The notes under the pieces were generated by a model. The model saw only the letters and a program-made list of their open reading frames with translations. It ran no database searches and was not told where the DNA came from. Positions 21,960-32,599 of a DNA stretch of 64,000 bases are shown here, one piece after another. Source of the stretch: Cyanobacterium aponinum PCC 10605 (lineage in GTDB: Bacteria; Cyanobacteriota; Cyanobacteriia; Cyanobacteriales; Cyanobacteriaceae); NCBI RefSeq assembly GCF_000317675.1, contig NC_019776.1, positions 1,178,001-1,242,000 of the forward strand, given 5' to 3'. Within the stretch, counting starts at the first letter, position 1, and every line of letters starts with the position of its first letter. Made by a program: the position numbers and the translations under genes.

Positions 21960-23297
21960 CTAACCAACTAATAAATTTTCTTCTGGATATTCGATTCGAC
22001 TCGGTTGAGGATCTCCCACAATGGCTGCCATAAATAATAATACTCCAACTCGTCCTAAGTACATGGTAAAAACAATGGCTAGTTTCGCTAAAACCGATAA
22101 ACTAGAAGTAATTCCAGTGGATAAACCGACGGTAGCAAAAGCAGAAACGACTTCAAAAAATATACTTTGAAATTCAAAATCAGAATGAAGCAAGGAAATA
22201 AAAAAGGTGATACAAACAACTGTTACTCCTGAACCAAATACAACTGCCATAGCTTTAAGAATTAAAGAAACAGGTACTTCTCTTTTGTGCATTACTACTT
22301 GTTCTTGACCTCTTAAAACCGCTTTAGTACTGTTATAAAGAATACTTAAGGTCGTTGTTTTTATTCCACCTCCTGTACCACTAGGAGATGCACCGATAAA
22401 CATTAAGCCGATAGTGATAAATAGTCCTGCCTTTGTCATAGCACCAATGTCGATAGAATTGAATCCTGCTGTTCTTGTTGTTACCGATTGAAACCAAGCT
22501 GTAATTATTTTGTCTTTAAAAGGCAGTTCAGCAAGGGTATTATTATTATGAAGTTCAGTGATAAAAAATCCAACTGTACCCAAAATCAGGAGAATCAAAG
22601 TTGTTCGTGTGACAACTTTAAAATTAAGAGAAAATTCATAATGAGGATGTACTTTTTGTTTGAAAAAGTCAAGAAACCATAGAAAAACCTCAATAATAAC
22701 TTGGTAGCCAATACCGCCAAGAATAATTAAAGCTGTAATTACTATATTTATCGGTATTGAACTTTGATATTGGATTAAACTGTCGGGAAAAAGGCTAAAT
22801 CCGGCATTATTCCAAGCACTAACAGAATGAAATATCGCTAGCCATAAACCTTGTTTCCAACCATAATCTTGAGAAAAAATAGAGTAAAGGACTATAGTGG
22901 CAATTATTTCTAATATAAAGGTAGTAACAAAAATCGATATAACTAAATTTCGACTCCCTTGTAAAAAGGGTCGATCAAAAGATTCACTAATGGCGATTTT
23001 TTGGCGAAAATCAAATTTTTTACCGATAAGGAGAATTAAAAAAGTACTGGTTGTCATGTAGCCTAGTCCGCCTATTTGGATTAGACAAAGAATTATTAGT
23101 TCCCCCCAAAAAGAAAAATATGTGCCTGTATCGACGACTATTAAACCTGTTACACAAACCGCAGAGGTAGATGTAAACAAAGCAGTAATAAAACTTCCCC
23201 AATTCCCTGTTTCAACGGCAAAAGGCATCATGAGAAGAATTGTTCCAACAGAGATGACAGCAATAAATCCGAGACAAATAGTTCTGGCAATGGTCAT
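21960..23297 (-). CDS. ktrB: Potassium channel-like transporter KtrB (TrkH family)
   Basis: This is the membrane subunit of the sodium-dependent potassium uptake system KtrAB(E), important in osmotic adaptation of cyanobacteria. The four-fold repeated pore structure of the Trk/Ktr/HKT superfamily can be seen: selectivity-filter glycines occur in STSAVCVTGLI, VSAWNNAGFSLF, VTTRTAGFNSI and FATVGLSTGITS. Length (445 aa) is normal. The third subunit, KtrE, is not in this window. The gap 23298-23572 upstream shows no gene. Confidence 0.93.
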   Translation of the reverse strand: MTIARTICLGFIAVISVGTILLMMPFAVETGNWGSFITALFTSTSAVCVTGLIVVDTGTYFSFWGELIILCLIQIGGLGYMTTSTFLILLIGKKFDFRQKIAISESFDRPFLQGSRNLVISIFVTTFILEIIATIVLYSIFSQDYGWKQGLWLAIFHSVSAWNNAGFSLFPDSLIQYQSSIPINIVITALIILGGIGYQVIIEVFLWFLDFFKQKVHPHYEFSLNFKVVTRTTLILLILGTVGFFITELHNNNTLAELPFKDKIITAWFQSVTTRTAGFNSIDIGAMTKAGLFITIGLMFIGASPSGTGGGIKTTTLSILYNSTKAVLRGQEQVVMHKREVPVSLILKAMAVVFGSGVTVVCITFFISLLHSDFEFQSIFFEVVSAFATVGLSTGITSSLSVLAKLAIVFTMYLGRVGVLLFMAAIVGDPQPSRIEYPEENLLVG

Positions 23298-23572
23298 TTC
23301 ACATTTAGCAATTAGATATTAAATTTGTGTTTAATGTAAAGTATATAGATTACGTTTGTGAGAATGAGTTTGCAGGAATTGACCATCGTAATACCGATTT
23401 ATCAATCGACAAGGAACATATCCTTATTTTGCAATTTCAGAATGAACAATTTTAGCTTATTAACGCCTAATTTTTAATCAGATTAGTTATTCCTGTTCCT
23501 CATTCAAAGTGAAAGTAATCTTAATTTTTATGAGATGAAAAAATCTTTTGCAAGAAAAATATTATCTTAAGA

Positions 23573-24532
23573 TTATTGATTAAGAGCTTCTAAAACTTTT
23601 TCATGAATTTTGCTATTGCTAACCACTACCCCTCTATTTTCCATCATTTTAGTGGCAGTAAAAAAGTCTAAAGGATTGCCATACATATCTGTAACTTTGC
23701 CTCCTGCTTCCTCGACAACGATCGCACCTGCGGCGTGATCCCAGATATTTTCTCTGTAATCAGGATATTTGGGGGAGGGTAAGCGTAGATAAAGAGCGGC
23801 TTCTCCACTGGCAACAATACCATATTTAGCTTGAGAATCAACTCTTACTGATTGACTTGTAATTCCTACGGCTTGTGCGATCGCATTTTGTCTTTCTTGA
23901 TCTCCATGACTAGCCTCAACACTTTCTACGAAACGGAAACGTTGTACATCATCATTACTAACGACTTGTAATTTAGTCATTTCTCCGCCATTTAAGGGCA
24001 TTCGATAACTTCCCTCTCCTCGCACAGCTACAAAGATACAACCTTGTTCCTGAGTTTGATTAATGTTCAAAGCGGGACATCCTAATACCCCTAATTTAAC
24101 CTCTCCATCTTCAATTAAAGCAAGTGCGATCGCATATTGATCTTGTCTTAAAAAACCTTTTGTACCGTCAATGGGGTCTAAAGTCCAAAAACGACGACTA
24201 ACTTTGCCATTACCGTAGTCAATCCAGTCTAAAACTTGATTTTCCGAAGCGTTATCAATAATTTGCTTCACATATTCTGTTATTTTTGTCAAAGTGTTTT
24301 TCTGTTCGGGTTGTCTTAACTCTGTAGCATCTTCTTCCCCGACAATGGGAGTATCAGGAAAAATATCTTTTAAGGCTTTACAAATAATTGCCTGAGAACC
24401 AAAATCAGCCACAGTAACGGGACTTTTGTCTTGTTTTTCTAAAGCAGGGGGAATATCTTGTCTAACTTTTTGACATAGTTCAGAGGCTTGTAAAACAGCC
24501 GAAATAGCGATTTCTTTTTCTTTTTGATACAT
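23573..24532 (-). CDS. Inositol monophosphatase family: 3'(2'),5'-bisphosphate nucleotidase (CysQ/HAL2-like)
   Basis: Lithium-sensitive phosphatases of this fold hydrolyse PAP/PAPS or inositol phosphates. The metal-binding motifs are IVGEEDATE, then LDPIDGTKGF, and WDHAAGAIVVEEAGG near the C-terminus. The length (319 aa) and the DGTKGF variant fit the HAL2/CysQ nucleotidases, which protect sulfate assimilation from PAP accumulation, better than IMPase proper. I use the ATG at 24532, since MYQKEKEIAISAV is the expected start; an upstream in-frame GTG at 24559 would add nine residues. Confidence 0.85.
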   Translation of the reverse strand: MYQKEKEIAISAVLQASELCQKVRQDIPPALEKQDKSPVTVADFGSQAIICKALKDIFPDTPIVGEEDATELRQPEQKNTLTKITEYVKQIIDNASENQVLDWIDYGNGKVSRRFWTLDPIDGTKGFLRQDQYAIALALIEDGEVKLGVLGCPALNINQTQEQGCIFVAVRGEGSYRMPLNGGEMTKLQVVSNDDVQRFRFVESVEASHGDQERQNAIAQAVGITSQSVRVDSQAKYGIVASGEAALYLRLPSPKYPDYRENIWDHAAGAIVVEEAGGKVTDMYGNPLDFFTATKMMENRGVVVSNSKIHEKVLEALNQ

Positions 24533-24647
24533 AAAATTACAAAACTTTTCTTTGAACACTAATCATTATCAATGATTCCCTACACTTTGACTATTTTTTC
24601 TCGGTGCTTCGTCAAACAAATTCAAGAGGGAAAAAAAATTTTTTCAT

Positions 24648-24655
24648 GTTATAAT
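24648..24655 (+). promoter_or_regulatory. Possible extended -10 promoter for the rimP-nusA-infB operon
   Basis: TGTTATAAT is a perfect TATAAT preceded by a TG extension. No good -35 is seen at 17 bases. If used, it gives a leader of about 335 nt before rimP. Confidence 0.45.
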
Positions 24656-24871
24656 ACTTTTCAGGAAAAAGCTCTACTGTAAAAAATGCTTAGTAAACTT
24701 AGGGAATGTAAGCATTTACTTTGACTGAAGAGATCAGAATTAAAACACTTTATCTAATAGAAATTAATATATAAGTCTGTTTCTCTGAATTTCTTTCTGG
24801 GGTTAAAGTGGGTACTCTAAGACTATCTACTGCTTTGATTTGTTATCAGAAGTTGATTGTGCCTCTTTCGA

Positions 24872-24946
24872 TTTACCCTGAGAATGGTCAAAGTTTTTGA
24901 GAAGGGTAAAAAACCATGATCGAAGTGGGATTATCCCGCTTTTTTT
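24872..24946 (+). promoter_or_regulatory. Structured leader with intrinsic terminator upstream of rimP (attenuator or small RNA 3' end)
   Basis: TTTACCCT (24872-24879) pairs perfectly with AGGGTAAA (24903-24910), and the flanking TTCGAT can pair with ATCGAA to extend the stem. Directly after comes AGTGGGA/TCCCGCT (24924-24940) with a 3-base loop and seven T, a textbook intrinsic terminator, ending 50 bases before the rimP start. Either it ends an unrecognised small RNA encoded in 24656-24946, or it is an attenuator for rimP-nusA-ylxR-infB. I could not match it to 6S RNA, tmRNA or a known riboswitch. Confidence 0.6.
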
Positions 24947-24996
24947 ATTGTCTTTTGACTATGTAACTGAAAAATTTGTCTGAGAAAAATCATTCT

Positions 24997-25458
24997 ATGA
25001 CTCATCCTCTAATACCTTCTATTTTAGAACTAGCCGAACCTCTTGCCCAAAAATTGAATCTTGAAATCGCAAATATAGTTTTTCAAACAAACAAAAACCC
25101 ACCTGTGTTGAGAATAGATATAAAAAGTGTTGGCGGAGATACCAGTTTAGATGATTGTGAAAAAATGAGTCGTCAACTAGAAGAAATTCTTGATGTGGAA
25201 AATACTCTTCCCTCTACTTATGTTTTGGAAATTTCTAGTCCTGGAATTGGTAATAACTTAGAGAGCGATCGAGAATTTGTCAGTTTCAAAGGTTTTCCCG
25301 TCATTGTCGAAACCAATACGATATTCAAGAAAAAAAACCGATGGGAAGGCACATTACAAGGCAGAGATGATCAATTTGTCTATGTAAACTGTAAAGGTAA
25401 AATTACAAAAATTCCTAGAGACATTATTCAATCAGTCCAATTACATAATCCCAGTTAA
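24997..25458 (+). CDS. rimP: Ribosome maturation factor RimP
   Basis: RimP is needed for late maturation of the 30S subunit. The N-terminal alpha/beta domain (MTHPLIPSILELAEPLAQKL, then LRIDIK) and the C-terminal SH3-like domain starting at FVYVNCKGK are both present, with the conserved YVLEISSPGI between them. I start at the ATG at 24997: the family begins MTHPLI in cyanobacteria, and the longer frame would need a TTG at 24976. It is first in the rimP-nusA-ylxR-infB gene order seen in most bacteria, 56 bp before nusA. Confidence 0.94.
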   Translation: MTHPLIPSILELAEPLAQKLNLEIANIVFQTNKNPPVLRIDIKSVGGDTSLDDCEKMSRQLEEILDVENTLPSTYVLEISSPGIGNNLESDREFVSFKGFPVIVETNTIFKKKNRWEGTLQGRDDQFVYVNCKGKITKIPRDIIQSVQLHNPS

Positions 25459-25514
25459 CTTTTCCCAGCTACATCATCAAATATACAAATATATTACTTT
25501 ATTGTCAAAAATTT

Positions 25515-26669
25515 ATGAGCATCGTTAAATTATCAGGTTTACAAGCGTTAATTAGTGAAATTAGTCAAACCCACAATTTACCCAGAACTTCTGTAGAAGA
25601 AGCTCTTAGAGAAGCATTATTTAAAGGCTATGAGCGTTTTCGTCGCTCTAAATTAGGAGAAAAAGCACACAGTATGTTACCTCCTGAATATTTTGATAAT
25701 TTCCGAGTAGAATTGGATTTAGAAGAGGAAGGCTTTAGAGTTTTAGCGCTGAAAATGGTGACCGATTCTGTGGAAGATCCTGATCATCAAATTGCTTTAG
25801 CTGAAGTTCAAGAGTTTAATGAAGAAGTACAGTTAGGCAATGAAGTTTTAGTTGATGTTACTCCTGAACAGAAAGATTTTGGTCGCATGGCGGCGATGCA
25901 AACAAAGCAGGTATTGCAACAAAAACTAAAAGAGCAACAAAGAGCGATTATTCAAGCAGAGTTTACGGAGTTAGAAGGAACGGTTCTTTCTGCTAAGGTA
26001 TTACGCTTTGAGGGACAGTCTGTAATTATGACGGTGCAAAGTGCCTATGGAAGACCAGAAGTTGAAGCCGAATTGCCCAGAGGGGAACAACTAAGCAGTG
26101 ATAACTATCGTGCCAATGCAACTTTCAAGGTTTATTTAAAACGGGTAAAAGAGGGAGTTCATCGAGGAGCCCAGTTAATCGTATCTCGGGCGGATGCTGG
26201 TTTAGTCGTTTATTTATTTGCCAATGAAGTGCCAGAAATTGAGGAAGGAATTATTCGCATTGTTGCTATTTCAAGGGAGGCTAATCCCAGTAAACCAGAT
26301 ATTACCGCAAGAACAAAAATAGCTGTAGATACCCTAGAAAGAGATGTTGATCCTGTAGGGGCTTGTATTGGTGCAAGGGGATCTCGTATTCAGGCAGTAG
26401 TGAATGAACTTAAGGGAGAAAAAATAGATGTTATTCGTTGGTCTCCAGATCCTGCTACTTACATAGCAAACGCTTTGAGTCCCGCCAAAATAGACATCGT
26501 GGAACTGATTGATCCCGATGAAAAGCAGTCTTTAGTTGTCGTTCCTGATAATCACTTTAGTCTTGCCATTGGTAAGGATGGTCAGAATGTTCGTTTAGCG
26601 GCACGTCTCACCGGATGGAAAATTGACATCAAAAAGAAATCTGACTATTTGAATGAGGAAGCCGAATAA
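25515..26669 (+). CDS. nusA: Transcription termination/antitermination factor NusA
   Basis: NusA binds RNA polymerase and nascent RNA and modulates pausing, termination and rRNA antitermination. The order is an N-terminal polymerase-binding domain (1-130), an S1 domain (about 135-205, starting LEGTVLSAKVLRF), then two KH domains with GACIGARGSRIQAV and LAIGKDGQNVRLA. It lacks the acidic C-terminal repeats of the E. coli protein, as is usual in cyanobacteria (384 aa). Its last 17 bases overlap the next gene, which indicates translational coupling. Confidence 0.96.
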   Translation: MSIVKLSGLQALISEISQTHNLPRTSVEEALREALFKGYERFRRSKLGEKAHSMLPPEYFDNFRVELDLEEEGFRVLALKMVTDSVEDPDHQIALAEVQEFNEEVQLGNEVLVDVTPEQKDFGRMAAMQTKQVLQQKLKEQQRAIIQAEFTELEGTVLSAKVLRFEGQSVIMTVQSAYGRPEVEAELPRGEQLSSDNYRANATFKVYLKRVKEGVHRGAQLIVSRADAGLVVYLFANEVPEIEEGIIRIVAISREANPSKPDITARTKIAVDTLERDVDPVGACIGARGSRIQAVVNELKGEKIDVIRWSPDPATYIANALSPAKIDIVELIDPDEKQSLVVVPDNHFSLAIGKDGQNVRLAARLTGWKIDIKKKSDYLNEEAE

Positions 26670-26931
26670 AATCAAAAATTACCGCCGTTGTATTAGTTGT
26701 CAGAAAATTGATCATAAAAGTAATTTTTTTAGGGTGGTGAAAAATAATGCCCAACAAATTATTACCGTTGATCAAGGAATGGGAAGATCCGCTTACATTT
26801 GCAAAAATGTCGATTGTGTTGCGATCGCAGAAAAAAAACGTCTAGCAAAAGCCCTTAAAACGTCCATTCCCTCAGACATCTATCAACAATTGTGGCAAAA
26901 ACTCAAAGAAACGAAAAACACTGTAAAATAA
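26653..26931 (+). CDS. YlxR family RNA-binding protein (RnpM)
   Basis: This small basic protein occurs between nusA and infB in many bacteria. Family members have been described as RNA-binding proteins and as modulators of RNase P. The hallmark YRRCISCQK near the N-terminus and GRSAYIC in the centre are present. The start codon overlaps the end of nusA, and the 92-aa length is normal. The 27-residue tail is lysine-rich. Confidence 0.9.
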   Translation: MRKPNKIKNYRRCISCQKIDHKSNFFRVVKNNAQQIITVDQGMGRSAYICKNVDCVAIAEKKRLAKALKTSIPSDIYQQLWQKLKETKNTVK

Positions 26932-27143
26932 GAATCAGGATAATTATGACTTAATTTTTCTTAATAGATTCTTGATTATTTGTAAATCAAAATAGTCATA
27001 ATATTGTAGATGTTCAACAACAGACCATTTTTTATGAATATAAATAATTTCATCTGATTAAACACTGTTATATTAAACATCTTAAAACTTTCTTAAAGTC
27101 ACTCAAAAAAAGCAAAATATAGTAAACTTAAGGCAATTTGTGG

Positions 27144-30100
27144 ATGAAAAACGGAAAAGTAAGAATATACGATTTATCAAAAGAGCTTGCATTAGACAAC
27201 AAGGACGTATTAGAAATATGTTCCCAGTTATCCATTGAGGTAAAAAATCATAGTAGTACCATCACTGAATCCCAAGCACAAGACATTAAAGAAGCAGTAA
27301 AAAAAGTCTCCATGACATCGGCACAAAATCAAGTAAACAAAAACACCCCTGACAAGTCAAAAACCTCATCTTCCAGTATTAAAAAGCCTAATAAAAAACA
27401 GGAAATATTGGCTGTGTATAAGAATGATAAACAGTCAGAACAGGAAAAAAATAACGCTAACTCCCCTGTATTGTTAAGTCCTCCTCGCCCTCCTCAGCCT
27501 TCAAAGGACTATAAAAAAGCTCCTAATCATTCGGAAATGGTACAGGAAAATGATAATGGTTCCCCAAACAACGTTCAAAGTATGGATAAAAGTCTTAAAC
27601 AACCTCCAGCTCGTCCCTCTTTAGTCGAAAAACCAGAGTTAAAAAGTCCTTCCGCCCCCGAATTGAAAAAGTCAAGCACTATTAATAAAGCAAATAGTAA
27701 TAGTAAAGAAGGCGATGAGAAAAAAGTAGTCAGTCGTAGTGAAGTAGCTGTGTCCACTTCAGAAGAAGAAAAAAGGGCAAAAAGCAAGAATAATAATAAG
27801 AGTAAAAATAATTCTCGCCGCACTAAAAATAATCAAAATTTACCCCGTCGTAATGATAAGGAAAGTATAGGCAGTGCAAAATTAACAACAGAAGAAAAAG
27901 ACTCTCTTCCTAAACCAGCAAAACCTGTTATTAAGGATGCAAAAAATTCAGCAGATTTAGATAAACTCAAATTAGCACCGAAACCAAAACTACAAAAACC
28001 CCCCCAACGCCCCCCTGCAATCATTGACTCAGATTTAGACGATGATGATTTGGAAACCAAAGCAAAAAGTACTGATGAAGATGATTTAGATTCAGAACCA
28101 ATGTTGTTGGAAAAACCAAAAATCAGAAAGCCAAAACAGAAAAAATCAACCACGGAAAACTCTTCTTGGGATGATGATGACGATGATTCTGATAAATCGG
28201 GCAAAAAAGACGCAAAGAAAGTCAAGAAGCGTCGTTCTTTAGTCATTGATGATGACGATGATTTAGAAGATTATTTTGATGATGACCAAGAAGATTCTAC
28301 AGTCATCGACTTAGCTTTAGCTCGTCCCCCTAAACCTAAAAAAGAAGCAACAAAAGCCACAGAAAAGACTCGTGCGCCTAAAAAACAACCGGTTAAAAAA
28401 GATAAAGCAGAAACTAAATCAGAAAGAAAAGGAAAACAGGAAAAACAAGAGAAACCTGAATTTATCGTCCTTAAAAATGCTCCTACAGTTCGGGAATTAG
28501 CGGATCTATTAGTTACTCCTGACACTGAAGTTATTAAACTTCTCTTCTTCAAAGGAATTGCCGTTAATATTACTGAAACCGTTGATTTAGAAATTGCGGA
28601 AATGGTAGCCAAAGAGTTGGGAGTGGAAGTAATTACAGAAGAAGAAAAAGCCAGTGCGGCTAAAACAGATATGTTGACGGAGGCAGATTTAGATAAATTG
28701 CAAAAACGTCCTCCTGTTGTAACAATTATGGGACACGTGGACCATGGTAAAACAACCCTACTTGATTCGATAAGAAATACTAAAGTAGTTCAAGGAGAAG
28801 CAGGGGGTATTACTCAACATATCGGTGCTTATCATGTGGATGTGGAACATGAAGGGGAAACTCAACAGGTTGTATTCTTAGATACTCCGGGTCACGAGGC
28901 ATTCACAGCAATGAGGGCAAGAGGTACAAAAGTTACTGATATTGCTGTGTTAGTGGTGGCGGCAGATGATGGGGTACGTCCTCAAACAAAAGAAGCCATT
29001 AGTCATGCTCGTGCGGCAAAAGTCCCCATTGTTGTGGCTATTAACAAAATTGATAAGCCAGAAGCAAATCCCGATCGCGTCAAACAGGAATTAGCTGAAT
29101 TAGAATTAGTTCCAGAGGACTGGGGGGGCGATACCGTAATGGTTCCTGTGAGTGCTTTAACTGGTGATAACTTAGATGCTCTTTTAGAGATGATTGTCTT
29201 GGTGTCTGAGGTCGAAGAATTGTTGGCAAACCCAGATCGCAACGCCAAGGGTACTGTAATTGAAGCCCATTTAGACCGAGCAAGGGGTCCTGTGGCAACA
29301 TTATTAGTTCAAAATGGAACATTAAGAGTTGGTGATGTGATTGTTGCGGGTTCTGTCATGGGTAAAATTCGGGCGATGATCGATGATCGAGGAGCAAAAG
29401 TTGAAGTTGCAAGTCCCTCCTTTGCTGTTGAAATTCTAGGTTTAAGTGAACTTCCAGAAGCGGGAGATGAATTTGAAGTTTATTCCAATGAAAAAGACGC
29501 AAGAGCGATCGCAGAAAGTAGAGCATCCGCCAAACGGGATAACCGCTTACAACAAGCAATGTCATCTCGTCGAGTAAGTTTGAGTAGCTTATCAGCACAG
29601 GCACAACAAGGAGAACTCAAAGAACTGAATTTAATTCTTAAAGCCGACGTACAAGGTTCTGTGGAAGCGATTTTAGGCTCATTAAAACAACTACCGCAAA
29701 ATGAAGTACAAATCAGAGTCTTATTATCAGGTGCAGGAGAAGTAACAGAAACAGATGTAGATTTAGCCGCTGCCTCTGGAGCTGTAGTTATTGGATTCAA
29801 TACAACTCTTGCCCCCGGTGCACGTCAAGCCGCCGAACAAGAAGGAGTAGATATCCGAGAATATAACGTCATCTATAAATTATTAGATGAAATAGAAGGA
29901 GCAATGGAAGGCTTACTAGATCCAGAAGAAGTGGAAGAAAGTCTAGGAAAAGCCGAAGTAAGAGCCGTTTTCTCCGTTGGCAAAGGAGCTGTTGCTGGAT
30001 GTTACGTCTTGTCAGGCAAAGTTGTCCGTAATCGCTTTATTCGAGTGTTACGCAACGGAACAGAAATTTATAATGGTAATTTAGATTCTTTACGCCGTGT

Positions 30101-30233
30101 CAAAGATGATGTTAAAGAAGTTGCGTCTGGTTTTGAATGCGGTATTGCTGTTAATAAATTTAGCCAATGGCAAGAGGGAGATATTATCGAGGCTTATGAA
30201 ATGGTATTCAAGCGTCGTACTCTTTCTGCTTAA
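27144..30233 (+). CDS. infB: Translation initiation factor IF-2
   Basis: IF-2 is the GTPase that delivers initiator tRNA to the 30S subunit. After a short N-terminal domain ([17 protein letters not shown]) there is a very long low-complexity region to about residue 435, alternating basic, proline-rich and poly-aspartate stretches. The GTPase domain has G1 [10 protein letters not shown]3 DTPGHEAF and G4 NKID. Beta-barrel domains II and IV and the fMet-tRNA-binding C-terminus follow. I start at the ATG at 27144; the longer frame begins with TTG at 27138. A 212-bp gap to ylxR with a TATATT at about 27069 could hold an extra promoter. Confidence 0.96.
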   Translation: MKNGKVRIYDLSKELALDNKDVLEICSQLSIEVKNHSSTITESQAQDIKEAVKKVSMTSAQNQVNKNTPDKSKTSSSSIKKPNKKQEILAVYKNDKQSEQEKNNANSPVLLSPPRPPQPSKDYKKAPNHSEMVQENDNGSPNNVQSMDKSLKQPPARPSLVEKPELKSPSAPELKKSSTINKANSNSKEGDEKKVVSRSEVAVSTSEEEKRAKSKNNNKSKNNSRRTKNNQNLPRRNDKESIGSAKLTTEEKDSLPKPAKPVIKDAKNSADLDKLKLAPKPKLQKPPQRPPAIIDSDLDDDDLETKAKSTDEDDLDSEPMLLEKPKIRKPKQKKSTTENSSWDDDDDDSDKSGKKDAKKVKKRRSLVIDDDDDLEDYFDDDQEDSTVIDLALARPPKPKKEATKATEKTRAPKKQPVKKDKAETKSERKGKQEKQEKPEFIVLKNAPTVRELADLLVTPDTEVIKLLFFKGIAVNITETVDLEIAEMVAKELGVEVITEEEKASAAKTDMLTEADLDKLQKRPPVVTIMGHVDHGKTTLLDSIRNTKVVQGEAGGITQHIGAYHVDVEHEGETQQVVFLDTPGHEAFTAMRARGTKVTDIAVLVVAADDGVRPQTKEAISHARAAKVPIVVAINKIDKPEANPDRVKQELAELELVPEDWGGDTVMVPVSALTGDNLDALLEMIVLVSEVEELLANPDRNAKGTVIEAHLDRARGPVATLLVQNGTLRVGDVIVAGSVMGKIRAMIDDRGAKVEVASPSFAVEILGLSELPEAGDEFEVYSNEKDARAIAESRASAKRDNRLQQAMSSRRVSLSSLSAQAQQGELKELNLILKADVQGSVEAILGSLKQLPQNEVQIRVLLSGAGEVTETDVDLAAASGAVVIGFNTTLAPGARQAAEQEGVDIREYNVIYKLLDEIEGAMEGLLDPEEVEESLGKAEVRAVFSVGKGAVAGCYVLSGKVVRNRFIRVLRNGTEIYNGNLDSLRRVKDDVKEVASGFECGIAVNKFSQWQEGDIIEAYEMVFKRRTLSA

Positions 30234-30504
30234 TGAGAACAGTTAAAAAGGTGTAAAATACACCTCTATTAGTTAGATATTAGGATTGGGATTAGGTGTT
30301 AACAACTTCACTTCTTCAGCTTTGGTTAAAATTGACGAATGTTGGCAAATCATGAATAAAAAAACTGGGTAAAGTGAAAAGTTTATCAATCATTATTAAA
30401 TAATTTACTTTTCCTTTTATGCCCTTTTAAGGATAAATACAAAGGGGTTTCCCTCTTTCCAAATTCGCTATCTAAACCAATAATTTACATACTCAGAGTT
30501 AGAG

Positions 30505-30528
30505 AGGCATTATTTTTAATGCCTTTTT
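30505..30528 (+). terminator. Possible intrinsic terminator downstream of infB
   Basis: AGGCATTA and TAATGCCT form a perfect 8-bp stem with a 4-base T loop and a following T5G. It lies about 270 bases after infB. The rest of the gap 30234-30825 has no gene; a weaker AGGTGTA/TACACCT hairpin lies directly after the stop. Confidence 0.65.
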
Positions 30529-30825
30529 GTTAATTTATTATGATTTTGTCGTAGAGTTATTAATCGATTTATTCAACTTTTTATATTTTCTTGATTAAAT
30601 TGAGTCATTGATGCTAAGTAATAAGATATTGTGTTTAATCAAAAACTAAAAGAGTTTAATATTTTTTATTAGTAATAACACTTAAGTATAACACTGACAA
30701 AAAGTTAGTATTAAAAATAAAAGTTAAGATTTTTGTCAAGGTATCGATGAATCATTGAGCATTATCTATGGATACTTCAAGTAAAAATAAATTCAAAATG
30801 CAGATTATAATGAAATGATGAACTC

Positions 30826-32382
30826 GTGACAAAAAAGAATCCCGTGGCTGATACACAATTAGAACAAGTAAAAGAAGAAGAAACAAAGCCTAACCAGAAT
30901 AGAAAAAATTCTTCCTCCTTAAAGTCTGGGAAAAAATGGCTGGTCTGGGGAAGTATTCTATTCATTGGCGGTGCAGGAACTGTAAGTTGGTTTTTTTGGC
31001 AAAATCGTCAGGTTGCAACTTCGGCAGGAGTCAGTAACACCATGCCTCCTGTACCAGTTACCCTTAGCACCTTGGAAACAGAACAGATAAAAACAAGCAC
31101 GGATGTACTTGGTACGTTAGAAGCTAGTCAAACAGTGAATTTACAATCAGAAATCGAAGGAAGATTGGTGGATATTCTGGTTCGAGAAGGGCAAAATGTG
31201 AATAGGGGAGAAGTTTTGTTTGCTTTAGAAAGTGACTCATTACAAGCACAACTAGATTCAGCTCAAGCAACTTTAGCCTCTCGTCAAGCTCAATTAGCAG
31301 AACTGGAAGCGGGAAGTCGTCCTGAAGAAATTGCTTCTGCTCAGGCTAGACTCAATAGGGCTAAAATTAGATTAGCCAATGCCAAAAGAGGTTCTTCTCA
31401 AGAAGAAATCGCCCAAGCACAAGCTCAATTAGACTCTGCTCAAGCTCAAAATGAGTTAGCACAGCAAAGATTAAATCGTTATCGTAATTTGAGAGACGAA
31501 GGGGCAATTTCTAGTGACCAATTTGACACTTTTGTTACGGAAGCAAAAACTGCTAGTGCAAATTTAGAACAGGCTCAAAGACGTTTGAATCAATTACAAG
31601 AAGGTACACAGTCTGACGTGAGAGCATTACAAGCAGAAGTTGAAGAAGCCGAACAAAATTTGCTGTTGTTACAAAATGGGGCAAGGCAGGAGGATATTGA
31701 TCAAGCCAGAGCTTCTGTACAGGAAGCACAAGCCAATGTGAGAAGATTAAAGGTCGAATTAGATAAAACAATGATCAAAGCTCCGATCGCAGGTAAAATT
31801 AGTAACATACCCGTTAAGGTCGGCGACTTTATCGAAACAGATACCAGGTTGACCAGTATCACCCAAAATGATCTTTTAGAATTGAATATTTCCGTACCAT
31901 TGGAAAAAGCTCCTGAGCTTCAATTGGGTTTACCTGTAGAGGTTTTAAATTCCCAAGAAGAAGTAATAGCGGTGGGAAAAATTGATTTTATTTCTCCGAA
32001 TGTTACCTCTGATTCCCAATTAGTTTTGGCAAAAGCCTTCTTTAGCAATGATGTTCAAAACAAATTATTAAATCGCCAATTTATTCCCGCCCGAATTGTT
32101 TGGGATAGTAGTCAGGGAATTTTAGTGCCTTCTAGTGCTATTTTTCGCATTGGTGGTCAAGGTTTCGTGTTTGTAGCGGAACAAAATCCCGAAGGGGAAG
32201 GATTAATCGCAAAACAAAGACCAATTAAAATAGGAGAAATTCACAGCAACTCCTATGAGGTTTTAGAAGGTTTACAGGCAGGCGAAAAAATTATTAGTGC
32301 AGGTATTTTGAAAGTACAAGAAGGTAGTCCCATACAGGAAATGCCTGAAAATGAGACTAAACCTATTAATTCTAGTAATTAA
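30826..32382 (+). CDS. RND efflux transporter periplasmic adaptor (HlyD/AcrA family)
   Basis: The membrane-fusion subunit joins an RND pump to an outer-membrane channel. One hydrophobic segment at about residues 38-58 anchors it. The lipoyl half-motifs flank a long alpha-helical hairpin (about 125-320), and a beta-barrel/MP domain follows. Within the hairpin, segments starting with a glycine recur (GSRPEEIASAQ, GSSQEEIAQAQ, GARQEDIDQAR), which points to internal duplication. The frame begins with GTG at 30826; no in-frame ATG lies nearby upstream. The pump gene follows after 217 bp in the same direction. Confidence 0.9.
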   Translation: MTKKNPVADTQLEQVKEEETKPNQNRKNSSSLKSGKKWLVWGSILFIGGAGTVSWFFWQNRQVATSAGVSNTMPPVPVTLSTLETEQIKTSTDVLGTLEASQTVNLQSEIEGRLVDILVREGQNVNRGEVLFALESDSLQAQLDSAQATLASRQAQLAELEAGSRPEEIASAQARLNRAKIRLANAKRGSSQEEIAQAQAQLDSAQAQNELAQQRLNRYRNLRDEGAISSDQFDTFVTEAKTASANLEQAQRRLNQLQEGTQSDVRALQAEVEEAEQNLLLLQNGARQEDIDQARASVQEAQANVRRLKVELDKTMIKAPIAGKISNIPVKVGDFIETDTRLTSITQNDLLELNISVPLEKAPELQLGLPVEVLNSQEEVIAVGKIDFISPNVTSDSQLVLAKAFFSNDVQNKLLNRQFIPARIVWDSSQGILVPSSAIFRIGGQGFVFVAEQNPEGEGLIAKQRPIKIGEIHSNSYEVLEGLQAGEKIISAGILKVQEGSPIQEMPENETKPINSSN

Positions 32383-32599
32383 TTCAGGTTCTTACTTCTG
32401 AAAACTAAAATCAAAAACAAACCCAATTCATATCTTTTATTATGTTTTTATCTTGTGATTTTTACCATATTTTGAAATAAAAATTAATATTAGGTGTTAG
32501 GCTTCAGGAGAGGAAATGAGCAACAAATGGGTACTAAATACCCATTAATGATTTTAGTAATATCAGTAATTTTAGATGTAAACTAGACAAGATACTGAG

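Noticed and set aside
24656-24946. 6S RNA, tmRNA or TPP riboswitch as identity of the rimP leader
   Set aside because: The diagnostic sequences (tmRNA tag and ends, TPP core, 6S long closing stem) could not be found.
27575-29800. Minus-strand ORFs of 80-137 codons inside infB
   Set aside because: They are shadows of a strongly supported coding frame, produced by its repetitive low-complexity region.
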